This document shows, in pieces, positions 1-7,858 of a stretch of 64,000 bases of DNA; positions within the stretch are counted from its first letter, which is position 1; every line of letters begins with the position of its first letter. Both the position numbers and the translations under genes were made by a program. The stretch comes from Ureibacillus acetophenoni (lineage in GTDB: Bacteria > Bacillota > Bacilli > Bacillales_A > Planococcaceae), in assembly GCF_900220965.1 (NCBI RefSeq), contig NZ_OBQC01000017.1, positions 1 through 64,000 on the forward strand, written 5' to 3'. Under the pieces are notes generated by a model. That model saw nothing but the letters and a program-made list of their open reading frames with translations. It did not search any database and was not told where the DNA came from.

Positions 1-90
1 TAATATATATTAAATTACATTTTTTTAAAAGACCTATGCGTTAGCATGTAGTCTATGAAAATTAATATCTAGAAGTTAATGCCTTACAGA

Positions 91-158
91 AACTAACGGA
101 GGCAATTCTTCAATAAGAAAGATCGTCCTTTTTATTGAACAAAGGGAGTTTAGTTGAA
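91..158 (+). repeat. TP intergenic element, copy 1
   Basis: Begins AACTAACGGAGG, has a degenerate hairpin around CTTCAATAAGAAAG, then CCTTTTTATTGAAC, and ends GGGAGTTTAGTTGAAC. This is a full-length member of the family that punctuates the window. Bases 1 to 90 before it hold no recognisable gene. Confidence 0.7.
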
Positions 159-314
159 CTAATCTTTTTGTATATTGTTACTGTGATTATTGAAAGCAAA
201 GTATTAAATTTAACATAGAATAAGTATTAAAAGAGAAAAAATAGATCGTCTAGATATTTTATTCCTTGTTTTCGTTTTACATCCAAGTTCCTAAATGAGC
301 GAAGGTGAGTGAAC

Positions 315-701
315 ATGAAAAATAGAATAAAAACAAAAAGGATAAAAATACTCAGCGGAAACAGGGTAACTGGATTAACCGTTCAAGTTGCAGATACTCA
401 AGAAGAAAGAGAAAAGGGCTTAATGTTTGTTGAGCATTTACCCGAAAATGAGGGAATGTTATTTGTGTTTTCAAGAAAAACATACGGTGGCTTTTGGATG
501 AAAAACACATTAATTCCTTTATCGATTGCTTTTCTTGATTCCGACGGGGAAATTCTAAAAATACTTGATATGGAGCCTTGTATAGGGAATGAATGCCCTA
601 CCTATAATCCCAAACTTTCTTATCATTATGCAATCGAAGTGAACCTTGGATGGTTTGATAAGAATCAAATCAAAGAAGGGGATTATGTAAAGTTTGATTG
701 A
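315..701 (+). CDS. DUF192 family protein, copy A
   Basis: A 128-residue protein of the DUF192 (COG1430) family. The family core is visible: ADTQEEREKGLMFVEHLP, then GMLFVF, then FWMKNTLIPLSIAFLDSDG, with a late CIGNECPTY segment. No signal peptide or membrane helix is seen, although many relatives are exported. I chose the ATG at 315 because AAGGTGA sits about six bases before it; the GTG at 309 falls inside that binding site. The biochemical role of the family is not established. A second copy with only a handful of substitutions starts at 12435 and shares about 120 bases of upstream sequence, so this is a recent duplication or gene conversion. Confidence 0.85.
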   Translation: MKNRIKTKRIKILSGNRVTGLTVQVADTQEEREKGLMFVEHLPENEGMLFVFSRKTYGGFWMKNTLIPLSIAFLDSDGEILKILDMEPCIGNECPTYNPKLSYHYAIEVNLGWFDKNQIKEGDYVKFD

Positions 702-760
702 ATACATCTCACCTCTAAAAACTAGGACCATTTCTATTAGGTTTTTTGTTAAGTTAAAAG

Positions 761-812
761 TGGCTATTCTTCAATAAGAAGAGTAGCTTTTTTGTTGTAA
801 ACTAACGAGCAA
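761..812 (+). repeat. TP element, hairpin and left part
   Basis: GGCTATTCTTC pairs with GAAGAGTAGCT and is followed by TTTTTTGTTGTAA and ACTAACGAGC. It can end transcription of the DUF192 gene before it. The right-end TTGAAG motif is eroded. Confidence 0.6.
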
Positions 813-879
813 AATACTTTAAGAAAGATTCTTGAATTTTATGGTATTCTTTAGGGGAGATAGATTAGGGGGATGCCAA

Positions 880-1176
880 ATGGACAAGTTCACGAAATGG
901 TTTATAGCATCATTTATATTAGGGAGTGTAGGGCTAATAGCAGTATTTTTCGTGGAAGATATTGCAAGAGTAACGGGTGAATTGAATCGAAGCATTTTGT
1001 TAGTTAGCACTATAACAATATTCTTTTTAATTCTATCTTCTATATTTAGTATTGTTAAAGCGAATTCAAATAGAATACAAGGGGAATTAGTTCTCTCTGC
1101 CCTTATTTCCATAATTCCTCTATCAGCTTTAGTCATAAATGGGTTAATTTTTACGATTTATTTTGTAGGTAAGTAA
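880..1176 (+). CDS. Small integral membrane protein
   Basis: A 98-residue protein with three hydrophobic segments, roughly residues 6-25, 37-56 and 72-92, so it should span the membrane three times. The ATG at 880 follows TAGGGGG by about seven bases; a longer reading frame from 832 has no comparable site and adds non-hydrophobic residues. I do not recognise the family. It stands alone between two stretches of TP-type sequence, like most genes here. Confidence 0.65.
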   Translation: MDKFTKWFIASFILGSVGLIAVFFVEDIARVTGELNRSILLVSTITIFFLILSSIFSIVKANSNRIQGELVLSALISIIPLSALVINGLIFTIYFVGK

Positions 1177-1273
1177 TGTGGCTATTGTGAAGAAAAGTGC
1201 TTAAAGTAACGAGGCGTTTCAGGAATAAGCAGGAGGCAGTTTATTAGAAGGTTTGGTCAGGAGGCACTAAAGT

Positions 1274-1774
1274 TTGAAAAAAATTATTTTATTTTTAAGC
1301 GTGTTATTTTTAGTTGCTTGTTCTAGTGAAGAAGTGAAATATGATGGAGCTCCACTAAATATTGCAGTATTTGGTGATCTTCCAGAAGTTAAAAATAAAA
1401 ATATCCATTTTGAATTATTAACACTAGAAACGCTAAGCGAGGATACATCAAATATTGCTTTAAACTTTAATGCAATTATGATAACACCTTCAGTATTTGA
1501 AGAAGCATCAGACGATAGATTTGTAGAAGTATATAAAAGTTTAGAAACCCCAATTATATTTTTTGATACAAATAAAAGGCATTATCCTTTTGTAAATGAA
1601 AGTATTACTTATGAATCCGCGTATTTTGATGTTTTAGATAATGGTTCCCACACTACAATTTACATAGCTGATACCAAACTGAATAGAGAAGATGCTTGGT
1701 ATTTTTATTTAGAAGATAAAAAAGACGTTAATGTACTATACTCAGAAATCTTTAAAAAGATTGAGAATTTATAG
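1274..1774 (+). CDS. Putative lipoprotein, unknown function
   Basis: A 166-residue exported lipoprotein. The N-terminus has two lysines, a hydrophobic core and the lipobox LVAC with the modified Cys at residue 16. The start is TTG, with AGGAGG about ten bases upstream. The mature part is acidic and contains no motif I can name; the segment LNIAVFGDLPE suggests an alpha/beta fold. It probably sits on the outer face of the membrane. It is followed by a good terminator. Confidence 0.7.
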   Translation: MKKIILFLSVLFLVACSSEEVKYDGAPLNIAVFGDLPEVKNKNIHFELLTLETLSEDTSNIALNFNAIMITPSVFEEASDDRFVEVYKSLETPIIFFDTNKRHYPFVNESITYESAYFDVLDNGSHTTIYIADTKLNREDAWYFYLEDKKDVNVLYSEIFKKIENL

Positions 1775-1862
1775 CGAATAAATCATTCCTTATAACACAA
1801 CAGGATTAGAAAACAACGATTTGAAGACTGCTGAAGTCAAAAGCAATTAAATAAGTAACAGG

Positions 1863-1900
1863 GGGATTTTACAATGAATACGATGTGAAATCCCTTTTTT
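1863..1900 (+). terminator. Rho-independent terminator
   Basis: GGGATTTTACA pairs with TGTGAAATCCC and is followed by six T residues. It is not of the TP family and likely ends the lipoprotein transcript before it. Bases 1901 to 2080 hold only a degenerate TP fragment near 2000 (ACTAACGAGG). Confidence 0.75.
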
Positions 1901-2080
1901 CATTTTCATTTCATTTATTGATGGTATGACTTGCCACACATATTAGAGTGCTCAAAGATACATGGCGCTAGCTTCTTATTCAAGTAAAGCGAGCGTAGAC
2001 TAACGAGGTAAGTCATTTCAATAAGAACTTTGAATAATTTATATAAAGATTGCAGTTTAAATCGGTAAAGGGGGTTTGCT

Positions 2081-2476
2081 TTGTTTAGAAAAAACATTAT
2101 TCCGTTATTAGTTATTCTCCTTTTATTAAGTGCTTGTTCAAATTACAAAACGCGTGTTTATAAAGGCGAAACAAGTGATTGGAAGGCTGACTATGTTTAT
2201 AAAGAGACTTCTACCAAAGGATATGAATATATATTTCAATTAACTTACAAAAATGATGTTAGTGGACTTTCAGAGTTAAAAGATTTTACGATCAAATTTA
2301 AGGCTGGTTCTGGTGAAACCGGTGGCACTTTACCTATTAGTATTTTAAAAAATGGGGCATTTACAAGCAGTGGTGCATACGAGGGGACTAGTTTATTACG
2401 AGAGGATTCTCAAATTAAAGTGTATGTTAATTGGGGGACCAACGAAGATTCGTTTGTATTAGAATATAACGATTAA
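2081..2476 (+). CDS. Putative lipoprotein, unknown function
   Basis: A 131-residue lipoprotein with signal LLVILLLLSAC and the lipidated Cys at residue 19. It uses a TTG start after a GGGGG-type binding site. The mature domain is rich in Thr, Gly and aromatic residues and looks beta-rich, for example the stretches VYKETSTKGYEYIFQLTYK and IKVYVNWGTNEDSFVLEY. No family is recognised. It is followed by a TP element. Confidence 0.7.
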   Translation: MFRKNIIPLLVILLLLSACSNYKTRVYKGETSDWKADYVYKETSTKGYEYIFQLTYKNDVSGLSELKDFTIKFKAGSGETGGTLPISILKNGAFTSSGAYEGTSLLREDSQIKVYVNWGTNEDSFVLEYND

Positions 2477-2510
2477 AAGCTATAAACACTTATCCACATA
2501 GGTTATTCGG

Positions 2511-2590
2511 ATAACGGGGGCGTTGATCCGAGAAGGGGTTAATGCCTTTTATATTGAATTTTTTTACTAACGGGGCAGGTTAATTCCACA
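2511..2590 (+). repeat. TP element, full copy
   Basis: ATAACGGGGGCG, then hairpin GGCGTTGATCC / GGGTTAATGCC with CTTTT, then TTTACTAACGGGGCAGG and TTAATTCC. TTCCAC lies 16 bases before TATTAT, so a promoter for the gene at 2647 may start at the right end. Confidence 0.75.
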
Positions 2591-2646
2591 GTAACTAATA
2601 GGTATTATTATAAAATAATTGAAATAGGGGTTTATGGAGGGGAAAT

Positions 2647-2922
2647 ATGAATAAAAATTTTGTATCTTTTGCTTTTATTTTCTTTGGATTATGTATTGTT
2701 TTCAGCGCCTTTTATATTTCTTCAGCATTAAAAGAAATTGCGTATAATCAAAATCCTGATAATATTTCAGTAACACAAGATAATAATGACTGGGAACTAA
2801 TAGTGGTTAATGAAAATAACATCATTCTTTTTAACAGTTATACTGGTGAGTATTGGCGTAAATCTATTGAAACTAATGAAGGAGAATCTTATTGGGAAAG
2901 AGGAATTTTACCTGGTGAATAA
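2647..2922 (+). CDS. Small single-span membrane-anchored protein
   Basis: A 91-residue protein with one N-terminal hydrophobic segment (about residues 6-29) and an acidic soluble tail that is likely outside the cell. The ATG follows a good GGAGGGG site. The tail contains WELIVVNENNIILFNSYTGE, which resembles a single beta-propeller-like blade of the sort found at the ends of small secreted Bacillus proteins; this is only a resemblance. No family name can be given. Confidence 0.6.
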   Translation: MNKNFVSFAFIFFGLCIVFSAFYISSALKEIAYNQNPDNISVTQDNNDWELIVVNENNIILFNSYTGEYWRKSIETNEGESYWERGILPGE

Positions 2923-3008
2923 ATAGATATCGCATATACGTGATGAACTCTAAATAAAAGGTTTATCGAAGTAACTGGGCTTAAATTGAATAACAAATTC
3001 AGCAATCA

Positions 3009-3041
3009 AGCGCTTTTCCAGAGGGGAAATGCGCTTTTTCT
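3009..3041 (+). terminator. TP-type terminator hairpin
   Basis: AGCGCTTTTCC pairs with GGGGAAATGCGCT, followed by TTTTC and TTTATG. It belongs to the TP hairpin class but with a different stem sequence. It follows the gene ending at 2922. Confidence 0.65.
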
Positions 3042-3090
3042 TTATGTATCAAGGTATACTTAAAGGGTTGACTAATAGAGAGTATTTGCA

Positions 3091-3375
3091 ATGGGGAAAT
3101 CAATACACATAGTGATGAGGCCCACAAATCTAGTAAAGGGGAAGGTTTTCATAAAAATAGTAGAAGTAGATGACAAAGTAACTATTGATGGCTTTGGATT
3201 TTATGGTCATGTTGACCGACAACGTTGTTCAACCTGTAAGTGTAATTTAGTTTATTATGAGGAATTTGATGCGTATTTTTGCCCTAAATGTAATAATTGG
3301 ACTGAATCCAAATGCAGTGACCCTAACTGCAAGTATTGTCCGAATCGACCACAAAATCCATTGCCTAATAAATAG
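3091..3375 (+). CDS. Zinc-ribbon protein
   Basis: A 94-residue protein. The C-terminal half has CSTC, then CPKC about 20 residues later, then a CSDPNCKYC cluster, so at least one and possibly two Zn-binding sites. The N-terminal half is short, basic and beta-like. There is no signal peptide, so it should be cytoplasmic. The binding site before the ATG is weak (GAGAG), so the gene may be poorly expressed or the start may differ. The function cannot be assigned. Confidence 0.6.
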   Translation: MGKSIHIVMRPTNLVKGKVFIKIVEVDDKVTIDGFGFYGHVDRQRCSTCKCNLVYYEEFDAYFCPKCNNWTESKCSDPNCKYCPNRPQNPLPNK

Positions 3376-3782
3376 CTTAGTTGAAGAACAGACCGATATT
3401 ATCTCTACCTATCTTGGAGTATATAAAGGGGATTTAATGAAGAAGTTAAAACGAATTTATAATGGATAATGACCGATCTACAAATTCTAGTAGCGTTTAT
3501 ATATATATATATAGTACATACTTATCCACAAAAGACGGCGGATTTGCGGTCTTTCATGACTTGGGATTACTGATAATATACAGGTGTTATTTGGACAAAT
3601 CACATTGATATCATTGCTCCATTTCTAAAAGAAAAATAATTGAAACTGTCCAAAACAAAGTAACTACTGGTAAAAAGTACTTCTTGGAATGAACTATTAT
3701 CAATAGGTGAACTATGTTAATCTATGTAAGCGTGCCAAGATTTTTAGATTGAACAACATGAAACTACTAGGAGAATACTAAA
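3376..3782. other. Intergenic stretch, no convincing gene
   Basis: About 400 bases contain a TATATATATATATA run near 3500 and a stopped frame near 3590-3640 that reads like the tail of a lost gene (WTNHIDIIAPFLKEK). No start codon with a binding site supports translation. Confidence 0.5.
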
Positions 3783-4775
3783 ATGAAAAAGAAAATGAAT
3801 TATTTATTGTTCCTTTTAATGACGATCTTTATGGTTGGTTGTACCGACGTTGAAGATGTATCAAATACAGATGTAAAAACAGATTCACAAGAAGAAGTAA
3901 CAACAGAAAATACTATTGAAAATAGTGAAACAGAAGAAACAATTCCTACGACTGTTGAAGAACCAGTAGAAGAGGAAGCACAAACCCAACCAAATACTGA
4001 ATTATTCGCAGGATACAAACTGATTGAAGTTGATGGTGGAGATTTATCAGGATATCGTGAAGCTAACGTTGTCGTTAACATTGGTTTTGGGGAACGTGAT
4101 TATTGGGCATTTACAAATGAACACGGCCAACTAGTACGTGTCATTGCTGACGAAATCATTCTACAAGACGACAGTAACGAACCTGTATTATCGACTGGAA
4201 GATACTATTCTGATGAGGCGAAGGTTCCAGGTGTGGAAAGTAAAGATTTAGATGAAGGACATGTTATCGCGGATTCTCTTGGGGGAGTATCAAATGCATA
4301 CAATATTACACCGCAAGAAAGTACGTTAAATCGCCATGGTGACCAAGCCTATATGGAAGACGCAATTCGTAAAGCTGGTGGAGCGACTAATTTCGAAGCA
4401 ATTATCACATATCCAAATACGCAAACACAGATTCCTTCAAGCTATAAATATACCTATACTATAAAAGGTAACAAAGTCGTTGATACATTTGACAATGTAA
4501 ACCCTGATAAAGTAAACGAATCACTTGGCTTAACAGGCAGTAAGCCATCTAATTCAACTGGCTCGAATTCAGGTTCAAACACAAACACAAACACAAACAC
4601 AAACACAACAGGTTCAACTACTAACCATGATATTTCTTCAGTTGATACAAACGGTAATGGCCAAGTAACTATTAAAGAAGCAAAAGCAGCAGGTTACAAA
4701 ATGCCAATAACAAGAGATCATTGGTTATACCCTTATATGGACGACCGTGATAACGACGGGATGGTAGGCGAGTAA
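3783..4775 (+). CDS. Lipoprotein DNA/RNA non-specific endonuclease with Excalibur domain
   Basis: A 330-residue secreted lipoprotein (lipobox MVGC, Cys at residue 20). An acidic Glu/Thr-rich linker (about 25-75) leads to a nuclease domain (about 75-240) with the signature EGHVIADSLGGVSNAYNI and, further on, NRHGDQAYMEDAIRKAGG, matching the extracellular DNA/RNA non-specific endonuclease group. The usual DRGH is DEGH here, keeping the catalytic His. An Asn/Thr/Ser linker with an ACAAAC tandem repeat follows. The C-terminus (VDTNGNGQVTIKEAK, then DDRDNDGMVGE) resembles a Ca-binding Excalibur or dockerin-like loop pair. It probably degrades extracellular nucleic acid at the cell surface; a toxin or DNA-uptake role is possible. 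Confidence 0.8.
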   Translation: MKKKMNYLLFLLMTIFMVGCTDVEDVSNTDVKTDSQEEVTTENTIENSETEETIPTTVEEPVEEEAQTQPNTELFAGYKLIEVDGGDLSGYREANVVVNIGFGERDYWAFTNEHGQLVRVIADEIILQDDSNEPVLSTGRYYSDEAKVPGVESKDLDEGHVIADSLGGVSNAYNITPQESTLNRHGDQAYMEDAIRKAGGATNFEAIITYPNTQTQIPSSYKYTYTIKGNKVVDTFDNVNPDKVNESLGLTGSKPSNSTGSNSGSNTNTNTNTNTTGSTTNHDISSVDTNGNGQVTIKEAKAAGYKMPITRDHWLYPYMDDRDNDGMVGE

Positions 4776-4789
4776 ACCCGTAAAACAAA

Positions 4790-4837
4790 TAGCCGATAGC
4801 ATTTTACAAGGGTAGATGCTATCGGCTAATTTTTTTC
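4790..4837 (+). terminator. Strong rho-independent terminator
   Basis: A 13-base perfect stem, TAGCCGATAGCAT with ATGCTATCGGCTA, followed by a T run. It ends the nuclease transcript. Confidence 0.9.
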
Positions 4838-4892
4838 ATTTCTAGGATAAGCCATGCTTCTATGTTAATTTCTAGTCTGAAGAATAAGAAAT

Positions 4893-5083
4893 AGGGGGAA
4901 AAATTACGCTTATCTCCAAAATAAAATAGAAAATAGCCAAAATAGATGGAGAAATCCCCGTTATTCCCCTTAAAAATGAGAAAATGTGGTGTTATATTTC
5001 GCATAGAGGGAAATTTTACCCTTATTTGCCCTTAAATCGAGCATCATTACACCTATAAAGGGAAAATCTCCACTTATTTATCT
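4893..5083. repeat. Array of degenerate GGGGAAA-TTTCCCC hairpins
   Basis: Several units alternate a GGGGAAAAATTACGC-type arm with TTATCTCC or TTATTTGCCC-type arms. Each unit can fold back on itself or on a neighbour. A similar array lies at 59880-60104. A reading frame through the array (4819-5004, minus) is repetitive and not considered a gene. Confidence 0.6.
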
Positions 5084-5190
5084 AAGCTAGTTTGTCCCAG
5101 TTGCCTCATTCTCATTTCTTTCTGAAAATTCTACCATTTGATATGATGGGATTGGAATAAATAGAATTGTTAGAGGGAGTGGTTAAGAAT

Positions 5191-5997
5191 ATGGAATACA
5201 TAACACTTAATAATGGGTTGAAAATGCCAATAGTAGGTACAGGGACAAATACTTATGGAAAAGAAAATAACGATTATAACGGCGAGGTGAAAAATGAAAT
5301 TCCTGAACTCGTATCAGCACTTGAGTTGGGATACCGCTCAATAGACGCAGCGATTTCTTATAGAAACGAAGAACTTGTCGGAAGAGTTTTAGCAGAAAGC
5401 ACAGTGCCTCGAGAAGAGTTATTTATTACAACAAAAATTCCAGCCAACGAAGAATATATTTCTTCAAAGGAAGCTACTCGAGCAGCAATCGATAACAGTC
5501 TTAAAAATTTCCGAACAGACTATCTCGACCTACTTCTTATTCACCACCCAATCGAAGACAAAGAACAACTGAAAAACACTTGGGAAGTCTTTGAAGAGTA
5601 TTACGAAGCTGGGAAACTAAAAGCAATCGGCGTTTCAAACTTTGGAAAAAATCAACTAGATGATCTGAAAAAATTCGCTAAAGTAAAGCCAGCTGTGAAT
5701 CAAATACAAATTAACTTAAAAGAACCGAACAAAGAGCTCCTTGCAATCTTAGAAGAAGAGGGCATTACACCAGTTGCATGGGGACCTATGAAAACCGAAG
5801 CTCATCAACAAGAAGCATTAGATGAAATAGGTAAATCTTATAAAAAGTATGGTGCACAAGTCTTATTAAAATACCAAATCCAGCGCGGTGTGGTTGTGAT
5901 TCCTAAATCACACAACCGTGAAAATCAAGCAGCGAATATCGATCTTTTCGATTTCGAATTATCTGCAGAAGATGTAGAAAAAGTTGAAAACTTATAA
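5191..5997 (+). CDS. Aldo/keto reductase
   Basis: A 268-residue cytoplasmic NADPH-dependent aldo/keto reductase. The catalytic Asp and Tyr are in SIDAAISYRNEELVG, the Lys in FITTKIP and the His in LLLIHHP; the cofactor-binding VVVIPKSHNREN segment is near the C-terminus. It reduces small aldehydes or ketones, but the natural substrate cannot be read from sequence. I prefer the ATG at 5191 with GGGAG upstream over the TTG at 5167. It is a single-gene unit closed by its own terminator. Confidence 0.9.
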   Translation: MEYITLNNGLKMPIVGTGTNTYGKENNDYNGEVKNEIPELVSALELGYRSIDAAISYRNEELVGRVLAESTVPREELFITTKIPANEEYISSKEATRAAIDNSLKNFRTDYLDLLLIHHPIEDKEQLKNTWEVFEEYYEAGKLKAIGVSNFGKNQLDDLKKFAKVKPAVNQIQINLKEPNKELLAILEEEGITPVAWGPMKTEAHQQEALDEIGKSYKKYGAQVLLKYQIQRGVVVIPKSHNRENQAANIDLFDFELSAEDVEKVENL

Positions 5998-6005
5998 TTA
6001 GTTGG

Positions 6006-6054
6006 TCCTTCATCCTAGAGATACGAATAATGTCAATAGGATGAAGGATTTTTT
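6006..6054 (+). terminator. Rho-independent terminator
   Basis: TCCTTCATCCTA pairs with TAGGATGAAGGA, followed by six T residues. It ends the aldo/keto reductase transcript. Confidence 0.85.
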
Positions 6055-6083
6055 CAAAACAATGAGATTGGAGAAGTGCTGTT

Positions 6084-6120
6084 TTATATTGAACTAACGG
6101 GGCAGATAAGTTTAATAAGA
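6084..6120 (+). repeat. TP element, right half only
   Basis: TTATATTGAACTAACGGGGCAG is present without the hairpin. An extended -10 motif, TGGTATAAT, follows at about 6125. Bases are consistent with a promoter for the gene at 6167. Confidence 0.6.
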
Positions 6121-6166
6121 AATGGTATAATTTTCAAAAAAAGATAAGGCAAAGGGGAAGAGAAAA

Positions 6167-6511
6167 ATGATAGATTATAACGGTCGTAGCTTTGTATCAA
6201 TTGAAAATACAGATAATGGCGAAGTTTCTTCAAAAACTATTTTTGATTACAAACAAGAGGGGCAGATCATCTCAGCAACATACAGTGGCGGAGAAATTGT
6301 ACAAGGGACATTAATTGGAATAGTCAGAGAAGACGGTTGCTTAGAGTTTAGATATAACCACGTTAACAACAAAAATGAAATTAGAGGTGGACAGTGTATT
6401 TCTACTCCTAAAATCTTACCAGATGGGAGAATTAGGTTATATGAAAATTGGAAATGGCTTGATTCTGAAGCTACTGAGGGAAATTCAGTTATTGAGGAAA
6501 TTAGTAGATAA
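6167..6511 (+). CDS. Conserved hypothetical cytoplasmic protein
   Basis: A 114-residue protein with the pattern YNGRSF, then [23 protein letters not shown], and [14 protein letters not shown]. Relatives in Bacillales are often labelled N-acetylglutamate synthase, but there is no GNAT motif, so that label looks wrong. It is predicted to be an all-beta soluble domain of unknown function. The ATG has AAGGGGAAG upstream. It is flanked by TP sequence on both sides. Confidence 0.7.
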   Translation: MIDYNGRSFVSIENTDNGEVSSKTIFDYKQEGQIISATYSGGEIVQGTLIGIVREDGCLEFRYNHVNNKNEIRGGQCISTPKILPDGRIRLYENWKWLDSEATEGNSVIEEISR

Positions 6512-6544
6512 AACTAACGAACGTACTATATTATCCTTATTGTG

Positions 6545-6616
6545 CTAACGGAGGTGTTTCTTAAAGATATTAAAATGCCTTTTTTTATTGAACTAACGGG
6601 GCAGGATAGTTGAAGA
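6545..6616 (+). repeat. TP element, full copy
   Basis: CTAACGGAGGTGTTTCTT, poor hairpin, ATGCCTTTTTTTATTG, AACTAACGGGGCAGG and ATAGTTGAAGAAG. TTGAAG is 15 bases from TATTAT; the next start codon is 43 bases past the element. Confidence 0.75.
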
Positions 6617-6658
6617 AGCACTTTGATTAATATTATTAAGGTAAGGTGAATAAGAACA

Positions 6659-6994
6659 ATGGTACGCTTAAAAATTGGAGATGTATTTGGGATAGAAACT
6701 TCAAAAGGGTTAGCATATTTTCACTCTGTTCATAAGGATGAGACCATTGGTTCGCTAATACGAATATTACCGAGTTTACATGAAGGTACTCAAAATGAGT
6801 TTTTAAATGACTTAGTTAAACAGAAAGAGTTATTTTTCATTCAATTTACTTTAGGTCCAGCATTAAGTAGAGGAATTGAAGCCGGACAGGACGCGCCGCT
6901 TGTCGGCGCTGCGCTTTGCCCTTGGGGACGGGAACGGCGTTACGGGGGCAAAGCGCAGCGAATTTATATTTTCGGAAGTAGGGAAGAAAAATGA
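6659..6994 (+). pseudogene. Truncated protein, possibly Imm26-like, C-terminus replaced
   Basis: The first 70 or so residues (MVRLKIGDVFGIETSKGLAYF, LIRILPSLHEGTQ, LVKQKELFFIQFTL) look like the start of a polymorphic-toxin immunity protein of the Imm26 type. From about residue 75 the frame runs into a GC-rich palindrome and encodes an Arg/Gly-rich tail unlike any folded domain. The stop overlaps the next gene's ATG (ATGA). The native C-terminus appears lost. The family assignment is tentative. Confidence 0.55.
6881..6960. repeat. GC-rich palindromic insertion
   Basis: About 80 bases of high GC in an AT-rich surrounding. A 15-base perfect inverted repeat (CGCTGCGCTTTGCCC at 6907-6921 and its complement at 6946-6960) surrounds a GC-rich loop. 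The left shoulder GCCGGACAGG...CTTGTCGGC also pairs partly. The composition says this DNA came from elsewhere; it marks the left edge of a block carrying the following acetyltransferase. Confidence 0.75.
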
Positions 6995-7530
6995 TTGAAT
7001 TAAGAAAAATTACCCACGATAATTTTGAGGCAGTGTTGAAGTTAAGCATAACAGACGAGCAGAAAGGAAATGTGGATTCCAGCATATATTGTTTGGCTAA
7101 AGCCTATGTAAAGATACTCAACGACGAAAAACCTCCTATGATCTTCGCTATATGCAACAATGATGAAGTCATAGGATATGTCGATATTGGATTTTACGAA
7201 CTGGCAGAAAGTGCATTTTTATGTGAAAAATATGGAGATAAATCTACTTATGGACTTAATCGCTTTATGATTGATAAAAAGCATCAAGGCAAAGGATTTG
7301 GCAAACAAGCAATGATGAAAGTTATTGATTATATAAAGTCGTTTCCACAAGGAAAAGCCGATGCAGTTTCTACATCATATTGGATGGTAAATGAAGCCGT
7401 TCGGAAGTTGTTTGCGTCTGTCGGTTTCGTTGAAACAGGAGCGATATGGGACGGACAAACAGGGGATAATTGGAATGCAGAAAGAAAAGATATAGAGTAT
7501 GCAGAAGTAGGTGCCAGACTCGGATTATAA
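6991..7530 (+). CDS. GNAT family N-acetyltransferase
   Basis: A 179-residue GNAT. The acetyl-CoA loop is seen in KKHQGKGFGKQAMMKV (Q/R-x-x-G-x-G/A), preceded by LNRFMIDKKH and followed by a C-terminal NEAVRKLFASVGFVETG segment typical of the fold. It resembles spermidine or amino-acid acetyltransferases of the BltD type, but the substrate is unknown. Its ATG overlaps the stop of the truncated gene before it, so it may be translated by coupling. It directly follows the GC-rich palindrome and was probably brought in with it. Confidence 0.85.
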   Translation: MIELRKITHDNFEAVLKLSITDEQKGNVDSSIYCLAKAYVKILNDEKPPMIFAICNNDEVIGYVDIGFYELAESAFLCEKYGDKSTYGLNRFMIDKKHQGKGFGKQAMMKVIDYIKSFPQGKADAVSTSYWMVNEAVRKLFASVGFVETGAIWDGQTGDNWNAERKDIEYAEVGARLGL

Positions 7531-7685
7531 AGCTAACAATTTGAATAGTGCATCGTACAGTATAAGACCAACTATGCGAAGTCAATAGCAAAAATGCAAA
7601 AAGAAAGCACAACATTAGCCGTGCAAAAAAGTGCACGCTTCCGCGAACCGTAATGTAGAGCAGTTTACTTCAATAACAATCTTCA

Positions 7686-7703
7686 ACAATCGGGCGCGAT
7701 TGT
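7686..7703. repeat. ACAATCGGGC hairpin
   Basis: ACAATCG pairs with CGATTGT around GGGC. A longer version of the same hairpin lies at 14721-14745. The surrounding region 7531-7720 has no gene and looks like the far edge of the transferred block. Confidence 0.55.
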
Positions 7704-7721
7704 GGAGAAACATATTTTCTT

Positions 7722-7810
7722 TATTGAAGTAACGGAGGCTTACCTTTTAGAAGGTGAAGTCCTCTATTTTGTTGAAGTTATTGTACTAACGGGGCAGTTT
7801 AGTTGAAAAA
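7722..7810 (+). repeat. TP element, full copy
   Basis: TTGAAGTAACGGAGG, hairpin GGCTTACCTTTTAGAAGGTGAAGTCC, TTGTTGAAG, GTACTAACGGGGCAG and TTTAGTTGAAAAAGG. TTGAAA is exactly 16 bases from TATTAT, a plausible sigma-A promoter for the gene at 7859. Confidence 0.8.
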
Positions 7811-7858
7811 GGTGATAGATAAAATATTATTAGAACAAACTTGAAATGGGGTGAAAAT

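Noticed and set aside
3570-3645. Short frame WTNHIDIIAPFLKEK
   Set aside because: It looks like a gene end, but it is too short and has no start; it was noted only in the gap entry.
4819-5004. 61-codon minus-strand frame
   Set aside because: It is translated from the degenerate hairpin array and is repetitive (Phe/Tyr-rich).
4893-5083. Possible CRISPR array
   Set aside because: Units are degenerate, vary in spacing and are themselves hairpins; there are no constant repeats with unique spacers and no cas genes.
7530-7640. attC-like site after the GNAT gene (GCTAACAATTTGAA)
   Set aside because: The left core looks similar to an attC, but no matching GTTRRRY core or paired arms could be found downstream, and no integrase is present.
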